Shown: positions 1 through 10,660, counted from the first letter of the stretch. The stretch is 64,000 bases of DNA from Hedera helix (GCA_947179155.2 OX359284.1:8170432-8234431); one strand, 5' to 3'. Translations and numbers: made by a program. Notes: generated by a model from the sequence alone, not told the origin.

Positions 1-559
1 TGATCCTCTTACCGTTCCTGATCATGTTATTATGATCTCTTTCTATACTTTTTAGATTTCCTTGTCATTTTTTATTGCCTGAATCAGGTGTCCCCTGATT
101 TTCTTTGAGATTCATCTTTGAATCATTTCAAATATTCTTTTAGTTATATTCTTAATTCTTACTTATAAACATTCTCAATCTGTTACCTTCATTCAAATCT
201 TCCTTAACATCTCTATCTCTTTCTTATATTCTTATATCTTTCATAATCTCTTAACCCTAGTCAACATTTGAGAACTATATGTCTCAACTTATGGCTCTCT
301 AATCTAATTCCCCCATGTTCATCAAACTTGTCGTGTATTTGGGCTCAGGAACTTACCATAATCATATGGCTTGAAGAGCTTGTCCTAGTCAGGCCATAGT
401 CGCCCATTCGCTGAGGGGCTCCACCATATAGTCATGAGTCACGAGCTTACTATACGCTTAAGTTTTCAGAATACGCAACTATCTTTACTATTCCTTACTT
501 AGGTTATAGCCTAAGGTATTATTTACCTAAGGTTTATAACCTCTAGCTCTGATACCAAT
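1..559 (-). mobile_element. Leader of minus-strand LTR element G (partial)
   Basis: This is the sequence just inside the 5' LTR of a minus-strand element whose gag-pol lies beyond the left edge. It is assigned by the reverse-complemented primer-binding site at 546-557, next to the LTR that begins at 560. No open frame of note is present and base use is AT-rich. I see no other feature in it. It should correspond to the untranslated leader between primer site and gag, as in the better preserved element B. Confidence 0.6.
546..557 (-). other. Primer-binding site of element G (initiator tRNA-Met type)
   Basis: On the minus strand it reads TGGTATCAGAGC, the 12-base complement of the 3' end of plant initiator tRNA-Met, two bases inside the LTR. 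It primes minus-strand cDNA synthesis. It fixes the strand of element G and shows that the LTR at 560 is the 5' LTR. Confidence 0.85.
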
Positions 560-1959
560 TGTAACGACCCCGAAATTTGACCAATCTTATTACATTACAT
601 TTCATGTTTATTAAACATTATTTCCTTAACGTCCAAATTTCGGTCCGTTAATAAATCTTTAATCACTTCATTTAACCGTTGAATTGGCTCTACAATCATC
701 AATTACCATATTTTTTGGTATAAATTTTTTTATTTTTTTTTCAATCATTGTATCAAAAATTTGAACATTTAAAAACTTCTCGTCTCGATCCTAGTCCCTA
801 GATCGCAACCTTTACTTTTTACTCTCTTTTTTTCTATTACCAGTATCATAAAACTCATCATTCAAAATTTAATATCATTTATATTCATACAAATGTTCTT
901 TGTTTCAAAATTTATAATTAAACATATAATATTCTCTATCGTAACAACTACCTTTAACAATCATAGTTCATATTATAACTCTATTCGTCCTATCCGAATC
1001 TAATTTATATGTACATACAACACATCAATAAAAACTTCACCAATTTACCACATTAAATATAACAATTTCATTTACAACCTTTTAAGTTGATCCCTTTAAG
1101 AAAATCCGATATTCTTGAAATTTATTTATTTACCTGCAAAAGTTTATATTAAGCAGGTAATGAGCACAACGGCTCAGCAAGTTCAATAGTTTACACCTTT
1201 CATGCTTCACGTAGCACATAGCATAACATGATCTGTGTGTGTCATACATCATGTGTTGTGCTTTTACTCAAGCATTATATTTCCTATATATTCACATATC
1301 ACATAACACATAATTTATATGCATTTGAAACAAGAATTAACATATCATAATAGACAAATATTCAACATAAAAGTACTGAAAAACTTGTCTGGGTTATGGA
1401 ATTAATAAATATCCATTCTATACTGCTTCTCGTACAACTTATGATCATAAAATAATCAAATAATAATTATTTATCCTCTTATGATATTAATTTAATTAAT
1501 TAATATCATCTATAATGTAATTAACTCCACCCAATAATTTATTTTAGGGTTATGGGTCAATTATTAAATAATATGATTAATTATATTAACCTCATTCCTT
1601 AATATTTTAATTTAACTTGATATAAAACATCTTCAATGCGAACAACCCGGTTCATCGAATAAACTTTAGTATATCTAGTTGTCCAAAAATTTTATTTAAT
1701 CATTTTCTAACCTTTAAACTTAATAGATTAATATTTAAATATTAATCCCCAATATTTAATATTTTTACAAAAATATTAAATTTAATGCCCAATTATCATT
1801 TCTATATTTTTAGTATTTTTCTATAATTTTCTATAATTTTTAAACAATTTTTAAACATTTATTTAATTAAAAATCACTTTCTGGGGGCATTTTAGTATTT
1901 TTTGCGACTTTAGGGACATAACTGAAATTTTCTAAAAAGTTCAAGGGCATTTTAGTAAT

Positions 1960-2180
1960 TACCGCGCGTCTAGGACACGCTTGGTATTTTCTGAAAAGGC
2001 CAAGGGCACGTTGGTAATTAACCACGTTGCCGACCACGCATTGCGCGGCCCCGTCTTCCGCTTACACCAGTCAAACGACGTCGTTTGGCCTGGCAGTCTA
2101 CACAGTTAGAGCCGCGCGTGGCGCGGCTCCCCTTTTACCTCCCAAAACGACGCCGTTTCAATCCCAGCGTCCGAAAAAAT
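1960..2180. repeat. GC-rich dyad-symmetric island in LTR G
   Basis: A short GC-rich block sits within a very AT-rich LTR. It contains the perfect 16-bp palindrome CAAACGACGTCGTTTG (2072-2087), a perfect inverted repeat with 7-bp arms (GCCGCGC/GCGCGGC, 2111-2127) and a second related dyad AAACGACGCCGTTT (2145-2158). The same 16-mer occurs in LTR C (44093-44108) and a close relative occurs in LTR D. Role unknown; the spacing and symmetry suggest protein binding or cruciform potential (inference). Confidence 0.7.
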
Positions 2181-2514
2181 GCGCAGCGGCCCAATTTTTT
2201 TTCGTCCTTCTTCCCAGCAAATAGTAGCCAACTTAACCAAAAATATACCATTTTTGCTCCAATTTTCTACCACAAAATTATTCTAAACATGATATAATCA
2301 ACATATATACATTCAAAAATTACTTGGAATAATTATTCTAATTATTTTCTATTTTTCCACAAAATTATTTTAACACCATAAATACTAAAATAAATCAAAT
2401 AATTAACTTTTTATACCTTCAAAGCTTGGTAAATCTTCTATAAAGCTTGTACCTCACTTTGTTGGCACCAAAATATTTTTCTTCTCTTGGTGGAGATGGT
2501 GGTCATGGGTGGCG

Positions 2515-2580
2515 GTGATGGTTTTTTTTTTTGCTTTTTTTTTTTTCTTTGCTTTTTTCTTCTTTTTTTTTTTCTTTCCT
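2515..2580. repeat. Polypyrimidine/poly-T low-complexity tract
   Basis: Runs of T broken by single G or C bases lie inside LTR G. This is simple sequence with no coding content. Confidence 0.8.
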
Positions 2581-3079
2581 TACTCTTTATTTAAGCTCCA
2601 CTTGTATTAATTAGTTTTAATAAAATGCTCCAAGTCCACCTCCTCCAACAATTTTGGTTTAGCACAAAAATCATACAAAATTAATTATTTTAATACATTA
2701 CGTATTTATATCGTGTAATAAATATTTTATATAATGTATATAAAATATTTATTTTAATTCACTAAAATTCATATTATGATTTATGAATAATATTTAGACA
2801 TTTTTCAGGCACTTTACTTAATAAATTTTGTACACGCATAATGACATGTATGTAATTATATGAGGTAATTTATACCTCCAAAATTCATAAAATAATTCAT
2901 ATAATATATAAGAATTAATTTTCATGCATTTTCACTTCGTTACTTGGACAACATGTTACATTAACATGTTCACGTTTTCGAAATATTATCCCTCATTAAA
3001 ATCATAAAAATTCCGTTATACATAAACATAATTTTTAATAAATTAAAACATTCTTTTTCTCATTTATTTTTCATTTCTT

Positions 3080-3420
3080 TACTATTTACATTAACTTTCC
3101 TTATAAAAATTATATAATTTATTATTATATAATTCATATAATTACATTCTTATTACACAATTTCCATTTTATACCAAATACAATTTATAAAATTTTCTTC
3201 CATCCTTAATTAATTTAATCCTCTTATATAAATTATATAATTATTCCTATATAATTTATATAATTATTATTTTTCTCATATTTCACTTTAATTTCCTTAT
3301 ATAAATTATATAATTTATTATTATATAATTTATGTAATTACTTTTCTTCTTTATTAATTTCTAAACTTCCACCATAATTATTGATTAATTATATAATCAA
3401 TATTTCTAATTTTACTAACT
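3080..3420. repeat. AT-rich palindromic repeats in LTR G
   Basis: Repeated short blocks of the type TATAAATTATATAATTTATTATTATATAA, each partly self-complementary, recur several times. It is non-coding and similar in style to AT-rich stutter tracts in LTRs A and C. Confidence 0.6.
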
Positions 3421-3573
3421 TCCTCATTAACTTTTCATTTAAATTTGGGTTAATTTAATTATTAATCCCTTTGTTCCCATAATTAATGGAGTTTATAAAT
3501 ACAATAATTAAACACAAACACGTATATATACAAATGTATATATAAATATACATTTCTAATTCATATATCTCAC

Positions 3574-3578
3574 ATTAC
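3574..3578. repeat. Target-site duplication ATTAC, left of element A
   Basis: The 5-bp direct repeat ATTAC precedes the 5' LTR of A and is matched by 18927-18931 after the 3' LTR. It proves both outer borders of A and that A interrupted LTR G. Confidence 0.9.
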
Positions 3579-4017
3579 TGTAATGACCACGAATTTCATT
3601 AGTCATTGTAAATATACTTAATAAATATTTAGCAATGAATTTAAACTTTTTGTACTAATTAATTGTACTTTAGATAATTAAATAAATGTACTTGTGTATG
3701 CGTATATTTATTTAAATAATTAAAGCAATGTGTATAATTAATTAAAGCAAATCTAATTGGATTATATTTTAAATCCAAATGAGTTGTTAAACTAGGTCAA
3801 AGGTATTAACCTAGTAGCCCATGTAATTAATTTAATTACTAGCCCATGTAATTAATTTAACAAGCTCAATGCTTATATTAATTAAAGGTAGCATAGTTAT
3901 TTAAATGCTAGCTCAATGTGTTATATAAATTGAGCTCAAACAATTTAATTGAATGAGCCCAATAGAATTTATTCCCAAGTCCAATGTGGAGTCCAAATGA
4001 GGTCAAAACTTTGGTCA

Positions 4018-4058
<41 letters not shown>

Positions 4059-4066
4059 TGTATGTA
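4018..4066. repeat. (TA)n microsatellite in 5' LTR of A
   Basis: Alternating TA with a few TG interruptions. The matching tract in the 3' LTR (about 15636-15708) is longer, showing slippage since insertion. Confidence 0.85.
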
Positions 4067-4316
4067 TATTTTAGCATTAAAATTAAATCAAAAATGGGGG
4101 ATTTAAACCCCATTTTGCTGAGATTTTTGAGGGACCCATTTGGATGGCTTGATTTGCTAGATTGCTTCTCTTACACACTAGATCAAAGTTGGCCAACAAC
4201 TCTAGTCAATCAACTAGTCAATCACCATGTCAATCCATCAAATAGTAAGCTTGATTAGCCTTTAATTTCACCAACATTGGTGAATTAGGAAGCTTAATGG
4301 TGTGTTAGTAGAGTGT

Positions 4317-4324
4317 TATAAAAG
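4317..4324 (+). promoter_or_regulatory. Putative TATA box of element A 5' LTR
   Basis: TATAAAAG lies about 740 bp into the LTR. The downstream sequence is rich in GAGAGAAAAA, as in many plant 5' leaders. The same box is kept in the 3' LTR at 15962-15968. Transcription start is not visible directly. Confidence 0.6.
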
Positions 4325-5023
4325 AAGCACTCCACACTTGTTCTATGTTGGTTAGTTCATTTGCAAGAATTGTAGAGAGAAAAATAAAGAGCATTTGAGA
4401 GAAAAATAGAAGAAACACTTAAGTGTTGAGTGATATAGCTAGAGGTTGAGCTTGGTGGATGACACAAAGCTTCACCACATACTTTGGTAGGAGAAGAATA
4501 AGAGCCTTCAAATCAAAAGGTTTAAAAGTGCTCTAAACTCCTTCTTATTTCATTTTTAGGGCCTAGAACGATTTTGAACGGTTAAAATCTATTTTTAACC
4601 GATCAAAACTCGTTTTGATGGTCTAGATGTATTTAACTATGTAATATATGTATATTCATAGCTCTATGTGTTTATAACATGATTTGATATGTGATTTAAC
4701 CATGGAATATTGTAAAACAAGAAGTTACAAGGTTAACAAAACTGAGTTTGTGTCATTTGGACATATAGATCACATTTTATTCAAGTTTGAACCAATAAAA
4801 TCAAGGATTTGTGAAGTTAGTTTTCACCTTATCCTTGTGAGCAGTTTTTAGTCTAGTTACGTTTGGAATTTGGATTTGTGTTCTAAATAGAAATTGTATA
4901 GGGGGAAATTCTAATGAGAATGGAATCAATAATCACCTCAAAATGTTTTAAAATCAAGAAGTTATGGCTGTCGGAGTATCGGAGGGTCGGGCAGTCCTCA
5001 AATTTGGGTTTCAGAAAATTTGT

Positions 5024-5060
5024 ACCACCGCCGCAGCGGTGGAACCACCGCCGCAGCGGT
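5024..5060. repeat. Tandem GC-rich hairpin repeat in LTR A
   Basis: Two copies of ACCACCGCCGCAGCGGT (5024-5040 and 5044-5060), each with ACCGC/GCGGT arms, sit in AT-rich surroundings. They are followed by GGGTC-type short repeats (about 5096-5135). The 3' LTR copy (about 16950-16987) is mutated. Function unknown. Confidence 0.65.
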
Positions 5061-5279
5061 CAAACATTCTGTTAAAAACCTGTTTTAGCCGTCTGGGTCG
5101 GGTCGGTCCGGGTCAGGTCGGGTCAGTCCGGGTTGAGTTTTTATTGAAAATTTAAGTTGAAATAAGTGTAAAATGAATGTATTTGTGTATTGAACCAATA
5201 TATGGACTATATTTGGAAATAATGGGTAGCAAAATGTTTAAAATAAAGGTCAAGGTAAACCCAATTAAAAGGTTAACTA

Positions 5280-5715
5280 TTGATATTGTTTAAAAATTAT
5301 TACTAAAATATTATTAAATGATTAATAATATTAGTATATGATTAAAAAGATATTAAATGATGAATAACATTGTAATTGTGTAAAATATTATCAAATGAGT
5401 AATAATATTAGATGATGATTAAAATATTATTAAAATAATTAATAATATTAATAAGGGAATAAAATATTATTAAATGATTAATAATATTAAATAATGAATA
5501 AAATATTATTAAATGATTAATAATATTGGATAATGAAGAAAATATGATTAAATGATTAATAATATTAATAATGTGATAATGTATTATTAAATGGTTAAAG
5601 ATTAATAAAAATATTATTAAGGGATTAATAATATTAGAAGGATAATAGAATATTATTAAATGATTAATAATATTATAAGACTAATGGAATATTATTAATT
5701 GTTAATAATGTTAGA
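5280..5715. repeat. AT-rich palindromic minisatellite in 5' LTR of A
   Basis: Roughly 35-45-bp units are built around AATATTATTAAATGATTAATAATATT-like cores, shortened or varied from copy to copy. Each core is nearly self-complementary, so single strands could fold as a chain of hairpins. The 3' LTR copy (17219-17670) has about one more unit, around 17435-17475, which indicates slippage after insertion. Confidence 0.75.
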
Positions 5716-6978
5716 TAAGAATGTGAACTATATTAAGTAATTAATATAGGTTTTATGTGATTGAAATATTATCAAGTAATGATAATATGTTCTAAGTGTT
5801 TAATATACCCTTAATTATTTAATTATGTGGTCAGGTATAACATGTATAGATGTTATCATATGAATGCGTATATGATACTAATTCGAAGATCAACGTGATT
5901 AATTGTTAGGTCTATCTAAAGAGAATTAAATTGAATTGGTTAGCAGTAGACCACGCACAAGGCAAGTTTCTTCTTAACCATAACTTGTATTTATTGTTGC
6001 AAGTATTGTTCAACCTTATTTACATTGAGCAATTCAATTATTGTTGAGCAAGTATCTACACTCGTAGTTATTTAACAGACCTTTGAGTGAATTAATTATT
6101 GAAAATTACTTCACATCATTATTGTATTGTATTCGCACATAGTGCCTTTGCAAATGTTATAGTTCAGTAATTTACGAACTGTTTAAGAATGTCTAAGTTA
6201 ATTGTTTCGGCTAGACAAATGCATGTTTAAATTCATCTAATTGAATATTTTAAAAGCTTATCCAAACCATTGGCTGGTGCGGATTCTTATAGCAAGACTG
6301 AGAAAGAACAACCCTAGTTAAAGGGGATTTTTATATTTTTGGGTAACCGAATTTGCGCAAGAAAACTAAATGTTATGCATATACATAGGACATGAGAGGA
6401 CTGATCCCCTCAAGTGTCCCGTTATTTTTAACAAGGAGTCAGACATTGTATGTTTGTTTTACCTTAGTAGCAGTCCACGGTCATTAAAGACCACTCAGCA
6501 GTAAAGAGTCAATACATTCTTTTATTGAACATTGATTCTTGATATCTTTCGCAACTGTTATTGTTGAAACCTTGAAGTTATTTCCCTTCATCATGATATA
6601 TCGTATGATTGTTGTTTATAAACTTGTTGAGTCATTTAGTTGCTCATTCTTGCTATATCATGACTATATTTCAGCCAATCCCGAAAGCTCTAAATCGAAC
6701 AAAGGCAAGGGGAAAGCGAATGCTTAATTTTAGTAGTTGCATGCTAGTTTAAATTACTGTTATGTAATTACTGTTGTAAATCTTTTGTGTTTTCCCTTAA
6801 GATATGTAATGTTTAAGATTAAGGTAATAGACCTTGGGAAGTGTAACCTTTTGTTAAGGAACCTTTTGTATTATTCTGCGAAGTTTGAATACAATTTATG
6901 TATTTCATTGTTGTTAAGTATTGTACAGTGAGAACCAAACCCGAGGTTAAAGAAACCGGATTTGGGGTCGTCATAGGT

Positions 6979-6990
6979 TGGTATCAGAGC
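6979..6990 (+). other. Primer-binding site of element A (initiator tRNA-Met type)
   Basis: TGGTATCAGAGC lies three bases after the 5' LTR end. It is a perfect 12-base match to the complement of plant initiator tRNA-Met 3' sequence, as usual for chromoviruses. Confidence 0.92.
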
Positions 6991-7065
6991 TGTAGGTTAG
7001 AAACGCTAGGATTGCGAAACCTAGGTTATAACCTTAGTACTAAACTCATATAGAGTGCGTCAGGA

Positions 7066-7123
7066 GATGAATCGGGGAGATTCATCATGTTGTGTATTTT
7101 TGGAGGTGGATTGAGAAAATCCA
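7066..7123 (+). other. Two adjacent hairpins in the element A leader
   Basis: GATGAATC/GATTCATC (7066-7086, 8-bp stem, 5-nt loop) is followed by TGGATT/AATCCA (7107-7123, 6-bp stem, 5-nt loop). They lie between the primer site and the first ORF, where retroelements often place RNA packaging or dimerisation structures. That role is inference. Confidence 0.45.
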
Positions 7124-7217
7124 TCGAGCCGAGATGTACATGATAAAATATCATTTCATTTCATCAATGAATATATTTTATTGTTGTACTAACATGTGTT
7201 ATTTGTGTGATTGTAGG

Positions 7218-7783
7218 ATGACGGAGATCGGGCAGTCGAGTCACACTGTTGAGGAGGATTATATTGATATCCGTATGGATACTGCACAGCCGCTGGTGGC
7301 TGCACCTGTTGAGGAACCGGACTCAGATCCCGAGGAGGGAGATCGCGTGGAGCCCGTCTGGGGCAGTGTGATGAGGCCTTACAGTGAGGATGAGGCAGAG
7401 TCTGATGAGTCCGAGGAGGATGAGTCAGCTGATGGCATGGGCACTACTGCCGCTGACATCATAGAGGGATTGACCACTAGGAACGAGGAGCTGGAGGCCA
7501 GGGTCCAGCATTTAGAGGAGCAGAATCTGACCCACCAGCATATGGAGGATCAGTACAGAGATGCAGCTTACCAGTTCTCTGGCGAGAACACGGAGCTGAA
7601 AGAGAGGATTGTAGGACTGGAGGATCAGGTACAGGAGTACGAGGGATCGGTGGAGCACTTCGCAGTGCTAACTCATCAGCTCGTAGATCAGGATGTGGAG
7701 CTGCAGGCCAAATTGGCAGTGGCTGAGACTAGGTTAGCCGAGGCTGAGCTGAAGGTTCAGCAGGTTCAGGTAGAGAAGACCGC
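7218..7783 (+). pseudogene. Extra ORF ahead of gag in element A, N-terminal part (acidic, coiled coil)
   Basis: An open frame starts at ATG 7218, just after a TTGTAG that resembles a plant 3' splice site. The frame stays open upstream to 7092, but there it begins with GTG and the composition looks non-coding. The first 85 or so residues are very acidic, with Asp/Glu/Ser-rich stretches. From about residue 88 the protein is heptad-like (many Leu, Glu and Gln), which predicts a coiled coil. It has no Gag, protease or zinc-knuckle signature and I recognise no family. It lies between the primer site and gag, where element B has only about 190 bp of leader. The 2233-bp solo LTR interrupts it at codon 189. 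The frame resumes at 10022, so it was one ORF of about 285 codons before that insertion. A structural or Gag-accessory role is possible but unsupported. Confidence 0.65.
7779..7783. repeat. Target-site duplication ACCGC, left of solo LTR
   Basis: ACCGC is repeated at 10017-10021. Together with TG...CA ends this defines an LTR-type integration inside element A. Confidence 0.9.
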
Positions 7784-10016
7784 TGTCGACACCGGGATTT
7801 TCGTCGTTTTTGTTTTTTAATATTAAAAGGTCCTTTCCAATTTTAGCCTTTTGAATTAAATGTGATTTTGAAAAGGGTCGGCTTAGTGTCGACGGGGTTT
7901 TGAAATGTCGAATTTTTATAAGCCAATTGACCAGAGTCGCCAGTTGGTATATTTGAAATGGATGTACCAACTCATCCGAATTTTGTTTTCGTAATCGTGA
8001 TGGCTCATATGTGACTCCGATTCAATTGGTCCGCAAACCGAGATTCATAGAGTTCGGGGGCTTGCTTAAGCGAGGGGAAGGTGTTAAGCACCCCCCGACT
8101 TCCGTGAAATACGGTTACCGCAATCTCGATGTTTTCCTATCCTTTTAAATCTTTAAAATGTGTGTGTGCGCATGTGTGTATGTGCCTAAATGGAGGTTTG
8201 TGGTGTCCTTTTGCATAAAGCTGCTTTGATTTTATATGGCAAAATGTGTTTTGTCGGGAAAGCGTTTAGACGTCTTTTGACCCAAATGACGAGGCTTCGC
8301 TTTTTATAAGAAAGATTGATTTTAATTTCGAAAACGTTGAGGTTTTTTATTAGATGTCATTTTTAGAAAACAATAGTTTTAAACTTTTGTCAAATAGGAA
8401 TCGAGACTATACATTGCCTTATAACAGTTAATATAAATAAAATAAAGGCAACTTCTAGAACTCTTTAACCCTATGCACAAAGTTTAATGAAAACGTTTAT
8501 TTATTTTTTACGAAAATATCTTTTATGACATTTTAAAACCAAATGTAGCCTTTTCGTCAAACAAGGATCAAAGTTTCGCCAAAACTCTTAATTTTACAAC
8601 CTTGTGAATCTAATATCCTAATTTGATTCTTTTTTAGAAAATCTTTATTATTTGCCTTATTTTGGGAAACCGTTTTTTGCGTTGTAAATCCAAACAACCA
8701 TTCAAAACGTGTCGGGGCTATCCATGGGCATGTGAGCCATCTAGACAACCCCAAACACCCACAGTCACATACTTTATTATTATTACGGGGCCTTAACCCG
8801 ATCACGATTGATATCGCGTTAAGGCCTGATATTACAAATACACCGCTATGGACCCTATGCCACGATTACATATACCAAAACGTCCATCATCGGGATTCGA
8901 TCCCTAGGATCTCCTCCCTAGGCTCACAATCATCCAATCACAGCCCAACCAATACTAAACCAAATCTAACAAGATAAACACTACTATCATACTACATAGC
9001 CCAAATATCACAACTCAATCACTACAAACTACTCATTACCACAACGAACGATATATCACCGTACGGATGTCATCGGGGCGTTAGGAGGAGTTACGTTCTG
9101 ATGGAACCCTCGCCAACAACCCCTAATCCACGGATCCTTTATCAATATATAACAATAACTACATCAAATAAACCCTCACAACATTATGCTAACAATACAA
9201 CAAGTAACTCAAGAACACACTTCTTTTCACCTTGCAAAAGACGATTGAAGCTTCTTATTTCACGAATCGGACAACAATACAAGAATACTCAACTAATTAC
9301 CAAGAGAAGATGAAGATTTGACAACAATCTAGCCAAGAACCGAGCAATTCTCTCTCCTCCCGCGCACTCTCTCTCTCTAAAATCTATTTTTTCTTTCTCT
9401 TTCTCAACTCTCGGGTGGAGATGGCAATCTATAGCCTTCCGCAGGCAGCCGCAGGTGCAACTGCGGCTGGCCGCAGGTGCATCTGCGGCTAGGCTCGCCA
9501 GCTGTCCGCGCCGAATCATCGGCTGCCGTGTGCCGTCCTCGAGCCGCGCACTGTCCCGTTTGTCGGTGGCCGCAGGTGCATCCGCGGCTGTCTGGCTTGC
9601 TTTTCTCGATTTCCATGCCGCGCGGTCTTAATTCGCCAATTTCTGCGGTATTATTTTGGAAGGCTATTACCTAATGTATAAATTGCTTTTCGTGCTTGGC
9701 TTCCAGGGGGTGCTGCCCCCTTCCACCCCCGCCAGCTCACCGGCGAGCTGGGCAGTCGTTCGCTCACCGGGGAGCGAGACCCCCGAACATCGTAAGCGTA
9801 GTGGCCATTAGTTATGATCAAATCAGGTTTTTCTGGATCAACTGTTCGTCCTGCCGCAAGTAACCTGATGCTCGTTGTTCGTTGTGGCGGCTTTGGCCGT
9901 AAGTTGTTGGGGTGGCTTCGTGTTGAGGCCCACCTTCTTTTTCGTATGTCGGGTCAAGTGACGATCTTGCCCTCCTGTCAGGGTTAGTACACAAGTGCAA
10001 AATTTGGGTTTCTACA
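7784..10016. mobile_element. Solo LTR (2233 bp), possibly Tat/Ogre-like, inside element A
   Basis: The segment starts TGTCGACACC, ends TTTCTACA and is flanked by a perfect 5-bp duplication. It has no primer site, polypurine tract or coding region, so it is best read as a solo LTR left by LTR-LTR recombination. A motif near 8070-8095 (GGGGAAGGTGTTAAGCACCC) resembles a motif I recall from Tat/Ogre LTRs. That lineage call is tentative. It contains a GC-rich triplet of hairpins (9448-9588) and a GC-rich stretch near 9705-9785. Short open frames inside are not credible genes. It is younger than A because it splits A's extra ORF with its frame otherwise preserved. Confidence 0.82.
9448..9588. repeat. 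Three GC-rich hairpin repeats in the solo LTR
   Basis: Copies of GCCGCAGGTGCAACTGCGGC lie at 9448-9467, 9470-9489 and 9569-9588. Each is a 7-bp inverted repeat around a 6-nt loop, and the third has one arm mismatch. The second and third copies have slightly changed loops. This is a dyad cluster of unknown role in an otherwise AT-rich LTR. Confidence 0.75.
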
Positions 10017-10021
10017 ACCGC

Positions 10022-10309
10022 CATCCGTGCACACTGGCAGGAGGCGATAGAGGACAGGATGGAGATGAAAACGCAGCGTGATGCAGCTCATGGACATATG
10101 GTAGAGCTGGAGGACGAGGTTAGGGAGAAGAGGGTGGGGATAGATAGACTCAGTTACGTCTATCGCTCATCCTTTGGTAGATTCCAGAGTATGGTGCACT
10201 ATTACCCTGCTGAGGAGGGCCAGACCTTGCACACCATTAGTAGGGGCATGGTCAGGGCTATTGGAGATGAGGAGTACGACGATGCGGTTCGTCGAGGGAT
10301 GCGTCGTTA
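10022..10309 (+). pseudogene. Extra ORF of element A, C-terminal part
   Basis: This continues the interrupted ORF from the base after the duplicated target site to the TAG at 10307-10309, about 95 codons. It opens with more Glu/Arg/Met-rich, helix-prone sequence and ends in an arginine-rich tail (RRGMRR). No known domain is recognised. The frame match across the 2233-bp insertion, once one copy of the target duplication is discounted, shows that this and 7218-7783 were one gene. The gap to gag is about 350 bp, so translation of gag would need a separate transcript, splicing or reinitiation. Confidence 0.65.
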
Positions 10310-10660
10310 GTTGTATTATTATTTCCTTTATTTATGTACATAGATGCAGTAGAAACCCAACTTTTGTCTTGATAGAGGGTTAGTATGTTGTAAATCCCAA
10401 CTCTATGAAGTTGTGCGATATGTTTACGTTAGATCCCGCCTTTTGTTTTAACTATCGGGGTTAGCAGCATTTATAGCAGTATGCTTATGATGTAAAAGTG
10501 CTACGCACTGTGTTTTAGCATATGAATATAAATGCATTTCCGTTTATGTTTATATGTGTTGAGATGATTATTTGTGCCTTAGTTTAAATAACTTAAACTA
10601 CAAAACGGAAGTAAAAAGATTGAAACAACTTTAATAAATTAAATTTTCTTTATACAGAAA
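10310..10660 (+). other. Non-coding spacer between extra ORF and gag of A
   Basis: About 350 bp of AT-rich sequence without a significant open frame. A pyrimidine-rich stretch with ATACAG just before the gag ATG could be a splice acceptor, which would let gag be expressed from a spliced RNA. This is inference. Confidence 0.5.

Larger units (their letters stand above)
560..3578 (-). mobile_element. 5' LTR of element G, first segment
   Basis: The LTR starts with TGTAACGACC on the plus strand, which is the inverted 3' end of the LTR, and runs without coding capacity to 3578. There element A is inserted with a 5-bp duplication (ATTAC). The remainder resumes at 18932 and ends at 19235, giving about 3.3 kb in total, a usual size for Tekay/Del LTRs. 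It holds a GC-rich island (about 1960-2180), a pyrimidine-rich stretch (about 2520-2575) and palindromic AT-rich repeats (about 3080-3420). Short open frames here are not convincing genes. The second LTR and the target duplication of G lie outside the window. Confidence 0.75.
3579..6975 (+). mobile_element. 5' LTR of element A
   Basis: It runs from TGTAATGACC to GGTCGTCATA; the terminal CACA of the 3' copy is CATA here. Length is 3397 bp against 3708 bp for the 3' LTR. Most of the difference is a 280-bp segment (16341-16620 of the 3' LTR) missing here between two ATGTGA direct repeats. It contains a TA dinucleotide tract (about 4018-4066), a TATA box (4317-4324), a pair of GC-rich repeats (5024-5060) and a long AT-rich palindromic tract (about 5280-5715). 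It would supply promoter and polyadenylation signals. Confidence 0.92.

Noticed and set aside
6979..6990. tRNA gene fragments at the primer sites
   Set aside because: Only 12-17 bases match tRNA 3' ends and they sit exactly at LTR borders, so they are primer-binding sites.
7092..7217. Earlier start for the extra ORF of element A
   Set aside because: The frame is open, but the first codon is GTG, the sequence looks like AT-rich leader, and the ATG at 7218 directly begins the acidic domain.
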